A DNA stretch of 64,000 nucleotides from Paraburkholderia susongensis (GTDB taxonomy: Bacteria > Pseudomonadota > Gammaproteobacteria > Burkholderiales > Burkholderiaceae), in the NCBI RefSeq assembly GCF_900177725.1, contig NZ_FXAT01000002.1:496001-560000 (forward strand). The letters run 5' to 3'. This document shows, one piece after another, positions 16,751-26,220 of this stretch. The first letter of the stretch is position 1, and each line of letters opens with the position of its first letter. Made by a program: the position numbers and the translations under genes. The notes beneath the pieces are model-generated. The model did no database searches and was not told where the DNA came from. It was given only the letters and a program-made list of their open reading frames with translations.

Positions 16751-17023
16751 ATGAAACGAAGCAGAGAGACAACGCTCACGGCAGCGGGCATCGCGCTTGC
16801 GGCAACGCTTGCAACAATCCTTGCGAGCGGCACGGCAGCCTTCGCGCAAACCACCGCGCCGCGCAACGGCGACAGCCGCTCGCCGATGGTCAAACCGCCC
16901 GAGGCGGCATCCGGCTCGGGTGGTGCAGGCACGCTGGACCACATGCCGATCAAGCGTCCGGGCAAGGCGGCCTACGACCGCATGACGCACGAGCCGCCCG
17001 CGCGCGGCGCGAACGCAAAGTAG
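16751..17023 (+). CDS. Small exported hypothetical protein
   Basis: 90 residues from ATG 16751 with a strong ribosome site (AAGGAGAACGAC). A signal peptide (basic KRSRE, hydrophobic LTAAGIALAATLATILAS, cleavage near AFA-QT) precedes a short Pro/Gly/Ala-rich mature part with DHMPIKRPGKAAYDRMTHEP. No domain is recognised. It should be periplasmic or outer-membrane associated. Convergent with the molbindin gene. Confidence 0.7.
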   Translation: MKRSRETTLTAAGIALAATLATILASGTAAFAQTTAPRNGDSRSPMVKPPEAASGSGGAGTLDHMPIKRPGKAAYDRMTHEPPARGANAK

Positions 17024-17048
17024 CCGCGCAGCCGTTAGCGCACAGTCG

Positions 17049-17264
17049 TCAGAGCCGCGCGATCGACACTTCCGTCGACTTCACGAGCGCGACCACCTCC
17101 GAACCGACTTTCAGTTCGAGTTCGTCGACCGAGCGCGTCGTAATCACCGACGTGACGATGCCAAACGGCGTCTCCACATCGACTTCGGACACCACCGAAC
17201 CACGGATGATCTCCTTGACCTTGCCTTTGAACTGATTGCGCACGTTGATTGCAGAAATGCTCAT
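17049..17264 (-). CDS. Molbindin-type (TOBE/Mop) molybdate-binding protein
   Basis: 71 residues, a single Mop domain: MSISAINVRNQFKGKVKEI, then GSVVSEVDVETPFG, then ITTRSVDELELKVGSEV and VALVKSTEVSI. This matches the TOBE fold that oligomerises and binds molybdate or tungstate in the cytoplasm. It lies 59 bases downstream of ssuB on the same strand and probably shares the transcript. Mop proteins beside sulfonate transporter genes are common in Burkholderia; the reason may be chemical similarity of oxyanions, which is inference. Confidence 0.9.
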   Translation of the reverse strand: MSISAINVRNQFKGKVKEIIRGSVVSEVDVETPFGIVTSVITTRSVDELELKVGSEVVALVKSTEVSIARL

Positions 17265-17323
17265 TTAAAGTGACTCCAGAGAAGCGGTTGAGAACAGATA
17301 GCCAGGAACAGCAGGTTGGGATT

Positions 17324-18379
17324 TCAGATGGCCCAGCGCACGTCGGTCGGGCGCGTAAGCTGTTCCTTTGCAGGTTCGCTATAGGCTCGATGCAGCAGCG
17401 TGTCGTCGTTGGGTCCGGTTTTCAGCACGCGTTGCAGCACGTGTTCTTCGAGCGCGGCGAAGCCCGCCGACGCGCGCGCACGCGGCCGCTCGAGCGCCAC
17501 CGGCTGATCGAGCGCGATGCGCCCTTCCTCGATCAGCAGAATCCGGTCGCCGAGCGCCACCGCTTCGTGCACGTCATGCGTGACGAGCAGCGCGGTGAAG
17601 CGATGCTCGCGCCACAATCGTTCGATCAGCGCGTGCATTTCGATACGCGTCAACGCGTCGAGCGCGCCGAGCGGTTCGTCGAGCAGCAGCAATTGCGGAC
17701 GATGCACGAGCGCTCGCGCAAGCGCGACACGCTGGCGCTGCCCGCCCGACAGTTGCGCGGGCCAGTCGTCGGCGCGTTCGAGCAGGCCGACCTCGGCGAG
17801 CACGGCGCGCGCGTCCTCGCGCGCCCCGCGGCCGAGACCGAGCATTACGTTCTGCAGCACGCTCTTCCATGGCAGCAGACGGGCGTCCTGAAACATGATG
17901 CGGGTATCGAGCGGACCGCCGTCTTCAGCGCGTTTTTCGAGTGCGCCCGAACTCGTCTCTTCGAGACCGGCGACGAGCCGCAACAAGGTCGATTTCCCGC
18001 AGCCGCTGCGGCCGACGATCGCGACGAAGCTGCCGCGCTCGATCGACAGATCGAAATCCGACAGCACCTGGCGCTCGCCGTAGCGCTTGCCGACGCCGCG
18101 TAGTTGCACGGCGTAGTCGCCGATGTTGTGTGCGGCCTTGTGTGCGTTGTTGCGAGCGAGCGCACCTGCTGCTTGCAGCGTTTCATCGCCCCCGCTTCCT
18201 CGTTTTTTCCCCCGCGGTTGCGTCTGCACCCACTCCAGCGCGTGATGCGTCGCCCCGTTCCGCTCGGCATCGAACGCTTCGTTCTCGTCGTGATCCGCAA
18301 CACGCGGCTGGGCGAGTTCGGCCTCCAGATCACTGCCCGCGATGCCGCCGAACGTCGTCGACAATGTCGTTGCACTCAT
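17324..18379 (-). CDS. ssuB: Aliphatic sulfonate ABC transporter ATPase SsuB
   Basis: 351 residues. The ATPase core has Walker [11 protein letters not shown]-loop [11 protein letters not shown], signature [16 protein letters not shown] and Walker [13 protein letters not shown], then the H-loop in [24 protein letters not shown] is typical of sulfonate/nitrate-type importers. Unusually, about 85 residues of low-complexity acidic/basic sequence precede the core; the typical family length is about 255-270, so an internal start is possible. The start overlaps the ssuC stop by 4 bases, supporting the long form. Confidence 0.93.
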   Translation of the reverse strand: MSATTLSTTFGGIAGSDLEAELAQPRVADHDENEAFDAERNGATHHALEWVQTQPRGKKRGSGGDETLQAAGALARNNAHKAAHNIGDYAVQLRGVGKRYGERQVLSDFDLSIERGSFVAIVGRSGCGKSTLLRLVAGLEETSSGALEKRAEDGGPLDTRIMFQDARLLPWKSVLQNVMLGLGRGAREDARAVLAEVGLLERADDWPAQLSGGQRQRVALARALVHRPQLLLLDEPLGALDALTRIEMHALIERLWREHRFTALLVTHDVHEAVALGDRILLIEEGRIALDQPVALERPRARASAGFAALEEHVLQRVLKTGPNDDTLLHRAYSEPAKEQLTRPTDVRWAI

Positions 18380-19224
18380 GCTTTCGCTCCTCGCTGATAG
18401 GCCGGATGCCAGCGCAGCGACACACGTTCGAGGCTTTTCGCGAGCACGTCGGCGAGTTTGCCGAGCGCCGCGTACAGCAGAATGCCGACCACCACGACAT
18501 CGGTTTGCAGGAATTCGCGCGCGTTCATCGTCATATAGCCGATGCCCGATTGCGCTGAAATCGCTTCAGCGACGATCAGCGTGACCCACATGAGCCCGAA
18601 CGCGAATCTCACGCCGACCAGGATCGACGGCAACGCGCCCGGCAGAATCACATGCCGGTACAGCGCGAAACCTTTGACGCCGTAACTGCGCGCCATTTCG
18701 ATCAGGTTCGCGTCGACCGAGCGGATGCCGTGGAACGTGTTCACGTAGACCGGGAAAAACACGCCCAGCGCGACGAGGAATAGCTTCGCTTCTTCCTCGA
18801 TGCCAAACCACAGGATCACGAGCGGAATCATCGCGAGCGCGGGGATGTTGCGGATCATCTGCACGGTCGAATCGAGCAAGATTTCAACGGGTTTGAAAAG
18901 CCCCGTGGCGAGTCCGAGCACGAGACCGATGCCCCCGCCGAACGCAAAGCCTGACACCGCGCGCCACGTGCTGACCTTCACGTCCGCCCACATTTCGCCG
19001 GACTGGATCAGCGACCATGCGGCCTTCACGACCGCGAGCGGTTCAGGCAACACGCGCGTCGACAGCACGCCGCTGCGCGCGGCGATTTCCCACGCGAGCA
19101 GAATCGCGAACGGCGCGAGCCACGGCAGCAGATGCGCGCCCAGGCGGCGCAGTGTGTTAGCACTTATGCCGGCTGCCGCGGGTGTGCGCGCATGAGGCTG
19201 CGCGCTCAGAGTGGTTTGAGTCAT
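18376..19224 (-). CDS. ssuC: Aliphatic sulfonate ABC transporter permease SsuC
   Basis: 282 residues with six predicted transmembrane segments. The cytoplasmic EAA loop that contacts SsuB is visible as [30 protein letters not shown] sequence (about 175-200). [18 protein letters not shown] near the N-terminus is typical of the taurine/sulfonate family. AAGGAC lies upstream of ATG 19224. Overlaps ssuB by 4 bases and follows ssuD by 91 bases. Confidence 0.95.
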   Translation of the reverse strand: MTQTTLSAQPHARTPAAAGISANTLRRLGAHLLPWLAPFAILLAWEIAARSGVLSTRVLPEPLAVVKAAWSLIQSGEMWADVKVSTWRAVSGFAFGGGIGLVLGLATGLFKPVEILLDSTVQMIRNIPALAMIPLVILWFGIEEEAKLFLVALGVFFPVYVNTFHGIRSVDANLIEMARSYGVKGFALYRHVILPGALPSILVGVRFAFGLMWVTLIVAEAISAQSGIGYMTMNAREFLQTDVVVVGILLYAALGKLADVLAKSLERVSLRWHPAYQRGAKA

Positions 19225-19315
19225 GATGGCTGTCCTTGTTGCCTGATCTGTCGAAAGTCGTCGCGAGGTCGTTGTTCGATCGTCGTTAGGTTACCTATGC
19301 AACACCCCACTCGCC

Positions 19316-20476
19316 TCAGCTCGCGCTCGCCGCCTTCGGCAGATAGTTGTTGCCGACGATCTCCCCAAACGGTCCCGACAACGGTCCGCTCGCGACCTTG
19401 TCGAGCCGCTTCGGCAGCAGCGGAAACACGAGCTCGGCGAAACGGTAGGACTCCTCCAGATGTGGATAACCGGAGAGGATGAACGTTTCGATGCCGAGTT
19501 CCGCGTACTCTTTCATACGCACGGCCACCTGCTCTGGACTGCCGACCAGCGCCGTACCCGCGCCGCCGCGCACGAGGCCGACGCCCGCCCACAGGTTCGG
19601 ATAGATCTCGAGGTCCGCGCGCCCGCCGCGCTTGCCGCCGTGCAGGGCGGCCATGCGGCGCTGTCCTTCCGAGTCCATCTTCGCGAACGAGGCCTGCGCA
19701 CGCGCGATCGTGTCGTCGTCGAGCTTGCTGATGAGCTTGTCGGCGGCGGCCCACGCTTCCTCTTCGGTCTCGCGCACGATCACGTGCAGACGGATGCCGA
19801 AGCGGATCTGCCGGCCGCGCTCTGCGGCGCGCGCGCGAATGTCGGCGATCTTCTTTGCGACCGCCTCGGGTGGCTCGCCCCACGTCAGATACGTGTCGAT
19901 GTGATCGGCCGCGATGTCGTGCGCGGCCGCCGAAGAACCGCCGAACCACAGCGGCGGATGCGGGTTCTGCACCGGCGGATACAGCGCCTTGCCGCCCTTC
20001 GACTGCAAATGCTGGCCGTCGAAATCGATCGCATCGTTGGTGTGCGAAGCAGTGAGCAGCTTGCGCCAGATATGCAGGAATTCGTCGGTGATTTCGTAGC
20101 GTGTGTCGTGATCGACGAACACGCCGTCGCCGGCCAGCTCGGCCGCATCGCCGCCCGTCACGACGTTGATGAGCAGGCGCCCATTCGACAGCCGATCGAA
20201 CGTCGCCGCCATGCGCGCAGCGAGGCCCGGCGACGAGATGCCGGGGCGGATCGCCACGAGGAACTTGAGCCGCCGGGTTGCGGGAATCAGGCTCGATGCG
20301 ACCACCCATGCGTCCTCGCACGAGCGCCCCGTCGGCAGCAGCACGCCTTCGTAGCCGAGCGTATCGGCGGCGACGGCGATCTGCCGGAAGTAGTCGTAGT
20401 CGGCTGCGCGTGCGCCTTGGGACGTACCGAGATAGCGGCTATCGCCGTGAGTCGGAATGAACCAGAACACATTCAT
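19316..20476 (-). CDS. ssuD: FMNH2-dependent alkanesulfonate monooxygenase SsuD
   Basis: 386 residues, matching SsuD length. Signatures are [19 protein letters not shown] at the start, the luciferase-like flavin fold ([32 protein letters not shown]), [15 protein letters not shown], and the late [19 protein letters not shown]. It uses FMNH2 and oxygen to split alkanesulfonates into aldehyde and sulfite for sulfur supply. It is first in the ssuDCB-mop operon. The usual ssuA (binding protein) and ssuE (flavin reductase) are not adjacent; a flavin reductase-type gene lies at 38757 but is far away. Confidence 0.96.
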   Translation of the reverse strand: MNVFWFIPTHGDSRYLGTSQGARAADYDYFRQIAVAADTLGYEGVLLPTGRSCEDAWVVASSLIPATRRLKFLVAIRPGISSPGLAARMAATFDRLSNGRLLINVVTGGDAAELAGDGVFVDHDTRYEITDEFLHIWRKLLTASHTNDAIDFDGQHLQSKGGKALYPPVQNPHPPLWFGGSSAAAHDIAADHIDTYLTWGEPPEAVAKKIADIRARAAERGRQIRFGIRLHVIVRETEEEAWAAADKLISKLDDDTIARAQASFAKMDSEGQRRMAALHGGKRGGRADLEIYPNLWAGVGLVRGGAGTALVGSPEQVAVRMKEYAELGIETFILSGYPHLEESYRFAELVFPLLPKRLDKVASGPLSGPFGEIVGNNYLPKAASAS

Positions 20477-21047
20477 TGGTTGTTGCTCCTGCCAGTTCTA
20501 AACGGAGTAATAGGAAGACGCTGCGCCGGCGCCGCGCGCAGGCCGGCCGCGCGTATCGAGCCGGCCTGCGGCTGGGCGCTGCGACGCATCGAAGAAATTG
20601 AAAACAGACGGCTGGCTCAGGCCGCCGGCAACCTAATCACGGCCGGGCGGACAACAGAGCGAGCCACGGCGCGAATCACGGCAAGAATCACAGCGCAAGC
20701 GCGCGCACCTGCTAGTTCCGCAGTGGAGGCACTTCGGCATCAGGCTGAACATCGCGGCGGCTTTCCTCGACCAACGTGCGCGTGATGCGCTCGATTAAAC
20801 GGATGACAGCGAGCAGCGCCGTCTGCATGAGGAAACAGTCTATGGAGCGGCCCGCGGCTTTTGAACGATTTTTTTGAGCTTAGGTTTTCCGCTTTCGTGA
20901 TTAGCCCGACGCTCGGGCATACAGGTGTTGCGCTTTATGCACGCGGCAACGGGCGGCGGCACCCCTATCGATATAATGGCGCACGTTTCCCATTCATCCG
21001 GTACAGGTTTTGCGAATTACGCCGCCTGTACTTTGGCGGTGCAATGC
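20477..21047. other. Intergenic region upstream of ssuD
   Basis: 571 bases between divergent genes. Nothing codes convincingly. Imperfect direct repeats of the type CGAATCACGG / AGAATCACAG occur at about 20670-20700, and an AT-rich TTTTTTTGAGC stretch at about 20870. The ssu promoter should lie just above 20480. No CysB or Cbl site can be assigned by eye. Confidence 0.4.
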
Positions 21048-21479
21048 ATGCAAAAACTTATCCTGCCGTTCGTCGCCGGTTTTCTGGCTTCCCTTTTCTT
21101 CCACGAATCCACGCTGGCGCTGATGCATGCCGCCGGCGTCATCGACTCCAGCGGTTTTTCGACCGCGCCGTTTCTGCCGCTCGGACTGCCTGAGTTCATC
21201 GCCAACGCGATCTGGAGCGCGTGCTGGGCCGTGCTGATGGCGTGGCTGCTGCGCGTCGCGCCGCACCGGCAAGCGCCATGGGTGCCGGCCTTCGTGTTCG
21301 GCGGCATCGTGCTGACGGCGGCGAGCGTGTTCGTCGTCGATCCGCTGCGCGGCATCTGGCCGAGCGGCAACATGCTGCCGCGCCTCGCGGTCGGTTTCGC
21401 AGCGAACGCGATGTGGGGCTGGGGCGCGCTCGTATTCATGCGCGCGTTCATGGCAAGCGGAAGCGGGGAAGAGGAGTAA
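21048..21479 (+). CDS. Four-helix membrane protein
   Basis: 143 residues from ATG 21048; in-frame starts back to 20925 give non-membrane sequence. Segments: LILPFVAGFLASLFFHE (3-19), a helix over FIANAIWSACWAVLMAWLL, WVPAFVFGGIVLTAASVFVVD, and LAVGFAANAMWGWGALVFM. Conserved-looking polar residues in the membrane (FFHEST, NAIW, NAMWGWG) suggest a defined inner-membrane family, but I do not recognise it. Single gene. Confidence 0.65.
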   Translation: MQKLILPFVAGFLASLFFHESTLALMHAAGVIDSSGFSTAPFLPLGLPEFIANAIWSACWAVLMAWLLRVAPHRQAPWVPAFVFGGIVLTAASVFVVDPLRGIWPSGNMLPRLAVGFAANAMWGWGALVFMRAFMASGSGEEE

Positions 21480-21607
21480 GCGTGGGGCGGGCCGCGGCGC
21501 CCCGGCGTAGTCGCGGGGTGAGCGGTGGCGCGGCGATGTGGTCGCGAGACCGTTGTTATTCGACCTCGTTGTTCAACCTCGTTGCCCAGCACGTTATCAG
21601 CCTCGCC

Positions 21608-21680
21608 GTGAGCCTCGTTGTGGGCTCCGTGTCGTGAGCCTCGTTGTGGGCCCCGCGTCGTGAGCCTCGCGTTGTGAACC
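21608..21680. repeat. 26-bp tandem repeat, about 2.8 copies
   Basis: Unit GTGAGCCTCGTTGTGGGC(T/C)CCG(T/C)GTC is present twice in full (21608-21633 and 21634-21659), then as a partial third copy. More degenerate pieces extend to about 21720. It fills the gap between the membrane protein gene and the 3' end of the CoA hydrolase gene. Confidence 0.75.
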
Positions 21681-21755
21681 CCATCGTGAGCGCCGTTACG
21701 AGCCTTGTTATCAGCGTCGCCCCGCTGGCTTCTCGTTCAGTTACACCCGCGCGCG

Positions 21756-22892
21756 TCAACCACGCAGATCGCGCAACGGATGCTCGTTCGCCGGCCACGG
21801 GCTGTCGAACATCTTCTCGACGTCGGCCGCGCTTACGTCCTCGATGCGCGCGAACCGCCAACGCGGCGCATTGTCCTTGTCGATGATGCGCGCGCGAATG
21901 CCCTCCACCGTATCGCCGATCAGAAAGCTCGAGCGCGTCAGATCGAGATCGGCGCGCAGCACATCCGCCATCGAACCCTCGGCGCGCGTCACCACCTCGA
22001 GCGATACCGCCATCGACAGCGGCGAGCGTTCGCGCAACACCGCAATCGTCTGCTCGGCCCACTCGGCCGCGTCATCGCCGCGCTCGTGCTCCTCTTCGAG
22101 CGACGCGAGAATCCGCGCGACATCGGGCAGTGCGAAATGCCGGTCGAGCAGCGTCCTCGCGCCCGCGAGCGCCGACTCCTCGGGCAGCGGCGCGACCTGA
22201 TACGCGCGCGCTTCGCGCTCGATGCACGCGACCACGTCCGCGCCGCGCTCGAACGGTTCGCGGCGCAACGTGTCGAGCAGCGCGGGCAAGGCTTCGTCGT
22301 CGATATAGACATCGGCGAGGCCTGCGTACAGCGCGTCGGCCGCGCCGATCGTCTCGCCCGTCACCGCCAGATAGCGGCCGATCGCGCCCGGCGTACGCGC
22401 GAGAAACCAGCTCGCGCCGACATCGGGAAAGAGGCCGATGCGGGTTTCGGGCATCGCCATCTTCGTCGATTGCGTGACGACCCGCAGGCCGCCCGTGCGA
22501 TGCGCTCCCTGCGAAATGCCCATGCCGCCGCCCATCACGATGCCGTGCATAAGCGCGATATACGGCTTCGGATACGTGAAGATCGCGTGATTGAGGCGGT
22601 ACTCCTCGGTGAAAAACGTGTCGCGCGAATCCTGGTCGCCGCGTTGCGCCGCCTCGTACATCAAGCGGATATCGCCGCCCGCGCAGAACGCGCGCGCATG
22701 CGGGCTGCGCACCACGACGGCGAGCACCTCGGGGTCTTCGCGCCATTGGTCGAGCGCCGCATGCATCACGCGGATCATGCCGGTCGACAGCGCATTGAGC
22801 GCCTTCGGCCGTTCCAGTTCGATGAAGCCGATGCGGTTGGCTACGTAGGTCGCGACTTCGTCGCTAGCGGCGGGCGAGGCGGAAATGGACAT
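21756..22892 (-). CDS. 3-hydroxyisobutyryl-CoA hydrolase-like crotonase-family protein
   Basis: 378 residues, the length of HIBYL-CoA hydrolases rather than 260-residue enoyl-CoA hydratases. Crotonase oxyanion-hole segments are RAFCAGGDIRLMYEAA and LMHGIVMGGGMGISQGAH. The catalytic area METRIGLFPDVGASWFLAR-type sequence (AMPETRIGLFPDVG) is typical of the HIBYL group. The C-terminal part ends in a PRWRFARIEDV segment seen in this family. The reaction would be release of 3-hydroxyisobutyrate from its CoA ester in valine breakdown. No valine-pathway neighbours are present, so the substrate is less sure than the family. Confidence 0.88.
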   Translation of the reverse strand: MSISASPAASDEVATYVANRIGFIELERPKALNALSTGMIRVMHAALDQWREDPEVLAVVVRSPHARAFCAGGDIRLMYEAAQRGDQDSRDTFFTEEYRLNHAIFTYPKPYIALMHGIVMGGGMGISQGAHRTGGLRVVTQSTKMAMPETRIGLFPDVGASWFLARTPGAIGRYLAVTGETIGAADALYAGLADVYIDDEALPALLDTLRREPFERGADVVACIEREARAYQVAPLPEESALAGARTLLDRHFALPDVARILASLEEEHERGDDAAEWAEQTIAVLRERSPLSMAVSLEVVTRAEGSMADVLRADLDLTRSSFLIGDTVEGIRARIIDKDNAPRWRFARIEDVSAADVEKMFDSPWPANEHPLRDLRG

Positions 22893-22979
22893 GGAGAGCT
22901 GGGCGCGGCGGCGCGGGATGATGTGGAACTGAACGTTATCACGGGCTCGCGGCTTTGCGTTTGGCGGATGGGTTGCCCG

Positions 22980-23003
22980 GCGGGCTGGCGGGCTGGCGGG
23001 CTG
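22980..23003. repeat. 8-bp tandem repeat, three copies
   Basis: Three perfect GCGGGCTG units followed by a degenerate fourth, just past the stop codon of the TetR gene. Confidence 0.8.
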
Positions 23004-23016
23004 GCGGCCGGGCGGA

Positions 23017-23883
23017 CTACCCAGCCTGAGGCGTGCCGAGCCATGCGTCGAGCGTCACGCCGACCACCGTATCGAGCGGTGCGCCCGGAAACACCGGACA
23101 CGTAAGGTTGAGCGCGACGATGCCATGCAGGCTCGCCCAGAACGCCTCGGCCCACACGGCCGAGTCGATCGAAGCGAGCGACGCCGGTAGACGTCCCGCG
23201 GCTCTCAGTTCGTCGAGCGCGTCGATCATGATGCGAAACGCGGCATCGTCAGCGTCCTCGTCCGGGACAGCCGAGGGAGCTGCCTGGCCTGTTGCCTCGG
23301 GCGTTGCGCCCGCTACTTCGTCGTTTGCGTTGCCGGTTGGCTCCGGGTTGCCCGGCTCGGCCGCCTGAGTTGCTGCCTGAGTTGCTGCCTGAGCCGCCGC
23401 CTGAGTTGCGACCTGAGCCACGCTCGCCTGAGCCATCCCTGACTGAGCCAACTCCGAGGCAACCCGAGCTGCGCCGACCTTGCCCGCTCCCTCGCGCCGG
23501 GCGCCCGCCGCGCCGCCGAGCGCCGCGCCGGTATAGCTCGGATCCTCCATGAAGATCAGCCGGTAGGTCTCCGGATGCGCAACGCCGAACGCAACGTACG
23601 CGCGCCCGAGCGCCCTGAGCCGCTCGGCCGGATCGGCGATCTGCACGAACGGCACGAAGGTCTCGAGCAGTTGCGCGTAGCCTTCCGCACACAAGGCTCG
23701 CGCGATCTCGTCGCGGCTTTCGAAATGCAGGTACAGCGTGGCGGGCGAGTATTCGATCGCGTCGGCGATCTTGCGCATCGACAGCGCGGCGAAGCCCTCG
23801 CGCATCACGATGCGCCGCGCGGCATCGAGGATGCGTTCGCGCAGTGCCTGTCTCTGGCGGTTTTTTCGTTCGACGATTCCCAT
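23017..23883 (-). CDS. TetR family regulator with low-complexity insert
   Basis: 288 residues from ATG 23883, giving the usual MGIVERKNRQRQALRERIL start. The helix-turn-helix is ALSMRKIADAIEYSPATLYLHF. The ligand domain continues to MEDPSYTGAALGG and resumes at DDAAFRIMIDALDELRAAGRL. Between them is an insert of about 90 residues, Ala/Gln/Thr/Val-rich, with units of the AATQAATQAA type. The insert is encoded by repeated GAGTTGCTGCCT-type DNA near 23365-23420. Typical relatives are about 200-220 residues, so the insert is unusual. It is divergent from the epimerase gene, with two operators between, and probably represses both. Confidence 0.88.
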   Translation of the reverse strand: MGIVERKNRQRQALRERILDAARRIVMREGFAALSMRKIADAIEYSPATLYLHFESRDEIARALCAEGYAQLLETFVPFVQIADPAERLRALGRAYVAFGVAHPETYRLIFMEDPSYTGAALGGAAGARREGAGKVGAARVASELAQSGMAQASVAQVATQAAAQAATQAATQAAEPGNPEPTGNANDEVAGATPEATGQAAPSAVPDEDADDAAFRIMIDALDELRAAGRLPASLASIDSAVWAEAFWASLHGIVALNLTCPVFPGAPLDTVVGVTLDAWLGTPQAG

Positions 23884-23926
23884 GTCAGCAATTTTCGGTT
23901 TGACAAACTGAAAAGTCAAATTAAAA

Positions 23927-23953
23927 TGAACACTGTTTATTGAACACCGTTCA
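23927..23953. promoter_or_regulatory. Tandem TetR-type operators
   Basis: Two copies of TGAACAC(T/C)GTT at 14-base spacing. The second, TGAAC-ACC-GTTCA (23941-23953), is a perfect palindrome; the first (23927-23939) is near-perfect. They lie 44-70 bases before the TetR start and 73-99 bases before the epimerase start. This fits control of both divergent genes by the TetR protein. Confidence 0.7.
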
Positions 23954-24025
23954 GTAAATTTTCATCCGTCACTACGGACCTGCAAAATTGTGCGGCTCAA
24001 GCGTGCCGCCGTCCTTGGAGTCATC

Positions 24026-25024
24026 ATGCAAGCCACTGGAAAGGTCGGTTTATTCGGTGCCGCGGGCGCGGCCGGTCAATGCATCGCGGCGGCGCTCAGC
24101 GCGGCGGGACGCGGCTACAGAGTGGTCGGCCGCTCGCGCGAGTCGCTGCAGCGGGCCTTCGGTCACGATCCGCTCGCCGAAATCGTCACGTGGAATCCCG
24201 ACGACCCTGCCTCGGTTCGTGCAGCGGCCGCCGGCTTGCAGACCGTGATCTACCTCGTCGGCGTGCCCTACGACCAGTTCGCCCAGCACCCGCCGCTGAT
24301 GGAAAAAACGCTTGCCGGCGTGACGGCGGCGGGCGTCGAGCGCTTCATCCTGATCGGCACCGTGTATCCGTATGGCCGCGCGCAGGGCAATCCGGTCCGC
24401 GAAGATCATCCGCGCGAGCCGCATACCTTCAAGGGCCGCATGCGGCTCGAGCAGGAAAAGCTCGTGCTGGCGGCGCACGGCCGCGCGGGCCTGTCGACGC
24501 TGGTGCTGCGCCTGCCCGATTTCTACGGACCGTGCATCGAGCGCAGCCTGCTGCAAGGCGTGTTCGTCGGCGCGGCGACCGGCAAGCGCGCGCAGCTACT
24601 CGGTCCTGTCGATATGCCGCACGAATTCATTTACCTGCCGGACATCGCTCCGGTGGTCGAGATTCTCACGCGCACGCCCGAGGCTTACGGGCGCTGGTGG
24701 CATCTCGCGGGCGTCGGCACGATCACGCAGCGCGAAGTAGCGCGCAAGGCGTATGCGCTGGCGGGTCGCGAACCGAAGCTGATGGTGGCCGGCAAAGGCA
24801 TGCTGCGCGTGCTCGGCCTCGTCAATCCGCTGATGCGGGAACTCGTGGAAATGAACTACCTGATGACCGAGCCGCTCGTGCTCGACGATTCCGCGCTGAC
24901 GAAGCTGATCGGGCCGATCGTGAAAACATCGTATGAGGAAGGGATCAGGCGGTCTTTCGAAGCGGCACGCGCGTCGGTGTCGGCCGGCGATGCAACCCGG
25001 CGGGAGACCGTAAGAGGCACGTGA
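24026..25024 (+). CDS. NAD-dependent epimerase/dehydratase family protein
   Basis: 332 residues from ATG 24026 with CTTGGAG upstream. The Rossmann motif GLFGAAGAAGQCIAAAL opens the protein. VERFILIGTVYPYGRAQGNPV carries the SDR Tyr-type active region. FYGPCIERSLLQGVF and the MPHEFIYLPDIAPVV segment are typical of extended/atypical SDRs. It should bind NAD(P) and act on a nucleotide sugar or small carbonyl compound; the substrate is unknown. It is the likely target of the divergent TetR regulator. Confidence 0.85.
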   Translation: MQATGKVGLFGAAGAAGQCIAAALSAAGRGYRVVGRSRESLQRAFGHDPLAEIVTWNPDDPASVRAAAAGLQTVIYLVGVPYDQFAQHPPLMEKTLAGVTAAGVERFILIGTVYPYGRAQGNPVREDHPREPHTFKGRMRLEQEKLVLAAHGRAGLSTLVLRLPDFYGPCIERSLLQGVFVGAATGKRAQLLGPVDMPHEFIYLPDIAPVVEILTRTPEAYGRWWHLAGVGTITQREVARKAYALAGREPKLMVAGKGMLRVLGLVNPLMRELVEMNYLMTEPLVLDDSALTKLIGPIVKTSYEEGIRRSFEAARASVSAGDATRRETVRGT

Positions 25025-25097
25025 TTTACACGCAAGAAGCGCGCAGACGGGTAGCTAACCGGGGCGCAACTGTCCGCGCTCACGCTATGTGCGCTCG

Positions 25098-25382
25098 CTA
25101 GGCCGCCACCTGGCCCGGCGGAAAGTGGCCGCTCCTGAGCAGCACCGGCGTGCCCTTGCTGATCCGCAGATGCTCGCGCGCGACCGCCTCGATACGCGGC
25201 CGGCCGGCGTCGAACGCGCGCAGCCAGCCTTCGAGGTCCTCGCTACAGGCGCCGAAATGATCTTCGAGCGCTTCGACCGAGATCGCGCACGGCACCGGCT
25301 CGCCGTCCACCAATGCGGGAAAGACGACGGTCAGATTGGAGTCGCGATAAGCAGGTGCGTCTGCGGGAAAGCGAATTTCCAT
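25098..25382 (-). CDS. DUF1488 protein
   Basis: 94 residues. The DUF1488 pattern is clear: NLTVVFPALVDGEPVPCAIS, then VEALEDHFGACSEDLEGWLRAF, then IEAVAREHLRI. These small proteins are widespread in beta-proteobacteria and their function is unknown. Likely cytoplasmic. Convergent with the epimerase gene. Confidence 0.85.
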   Translation of the reverse strand: MEIRFPADAPAYRDSNLTVVFPALVDGEPVPCAISVEALEDHFGACSEDLEGWLRAFDAGRPRIEAVAREHLRISKGTPVLLRSGHFPPGQVAA

Positions 25383-25925
25383 GATCGCCTCATCAGAAGA
25401 TTCCGGCGGGACGACTGCACCGGCGAGAATCCAATGCTCGCCATCGATCCCGTGCGGGTCCCGCTATGGTACCCGTGCCGCCGGACTGGGGTCTAGCGTG
25501 CGGCGGGGCGTTGTTTGGGGCCGTTGTTTGAGGCCTTGCCGGGGCCTTTTCCTAGCCTTTCATGGACATTGCACTTACCTTGTCTGGGCCATTGCTTGGG
25601 CCGTGGTTGAGGCATGGCTCTATCGCTTTGTCCCGCACTTTTCCGCATTCTGGCACGGCGTGTTGGTCGTGCCGCAAGTTGCGCCGTCTGCCCGCACGCC
25701 ACCGCGCATTCCCCGTCCCCCGCACTTCCCTCCTGGATATATGCCCAAATTCGAGGCGCGAACTCGCGCTCGCCTCGCCTCGCGACAAGTTCCAATGCAC
25801 ACCGCAACAGCCAACCGCGCATCGCACTTATGCGGCTCGCGCCGGTCGAATAGCCTGATTGGCACGCTCTGTGCTGCCGACTGGTTTTACGTCAACGGTG
25901 CCATTCCGAGATGAGGGAGCGCAAT
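25383..25925. other. Intergenic region with degenerate repeats
   Basis: 543 bases with no supported gene; the open frames have shadow composition. Two tandem 13-mers, GTTGTTTGGGGCC and GTTGTTTGAGGCC, lie at 25510-25535. Looser relatives (ATTGCTTGGGCC, GTGGTTGAGGC) continue to about 25620. Confidence 0.45.
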
Positions 25926-26117
25926 ATGGGAAAATACTTTCTGCAGAATCACGAACTGCCCGAACCGGATGCGGCGAACAGATGGTTTGCCTACGCCGAA
26001 AGCCACGGCATCGACATTCCGAAAGCGATCAGCATCTGGGAAGACGCGGCCACCGAAAGCGGCGCGGAGAGCCGCCGGCTCGTCAGCGCGGCGGGCATTA
26101 CGATCGAAACGTCCTAG
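25926..26117 (+). CDS. Small hypothetical protein (63 aa)
   Basis: ATG 25926 follows GAGGGAGCGCAAT. The sequence MGKYFLQNHELPEPDAANRW and AYAESHGIDIPKAISIWEDA looks like a compact helical domain, not a shadow. No family is recognised. Same direction as the lipoprotein gene about 100 bases downstream. Confidence 0.55.
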   Translation: MGKYFLQNHELPEPDAANRWFAYAESHGIDIPKAISIWEDAATESGAESRRLVSAAGITIETS

Positions 26118-26220
26118 CCTGCGCCGTGGCGCACGCCCGCCGAAGGTCAATGCCAGACACTGGCTCAGCAGCACCCGCATCCATCCACCCTCACCCATCC
26201 GAATGAAAGGAAACATCACG

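Noticed and set aside
19460..20785. Plus-strand frame across ssuD
   Set aside because: Antisense shadow; ssuD on the other strand is unmistakable.
25493..25858. Overlapping frames on both strands in the repeat-rich gap
   Set aside because: None has a ribosome site; sequences are Arg/Pro/Ser-rich and follow the repeats.
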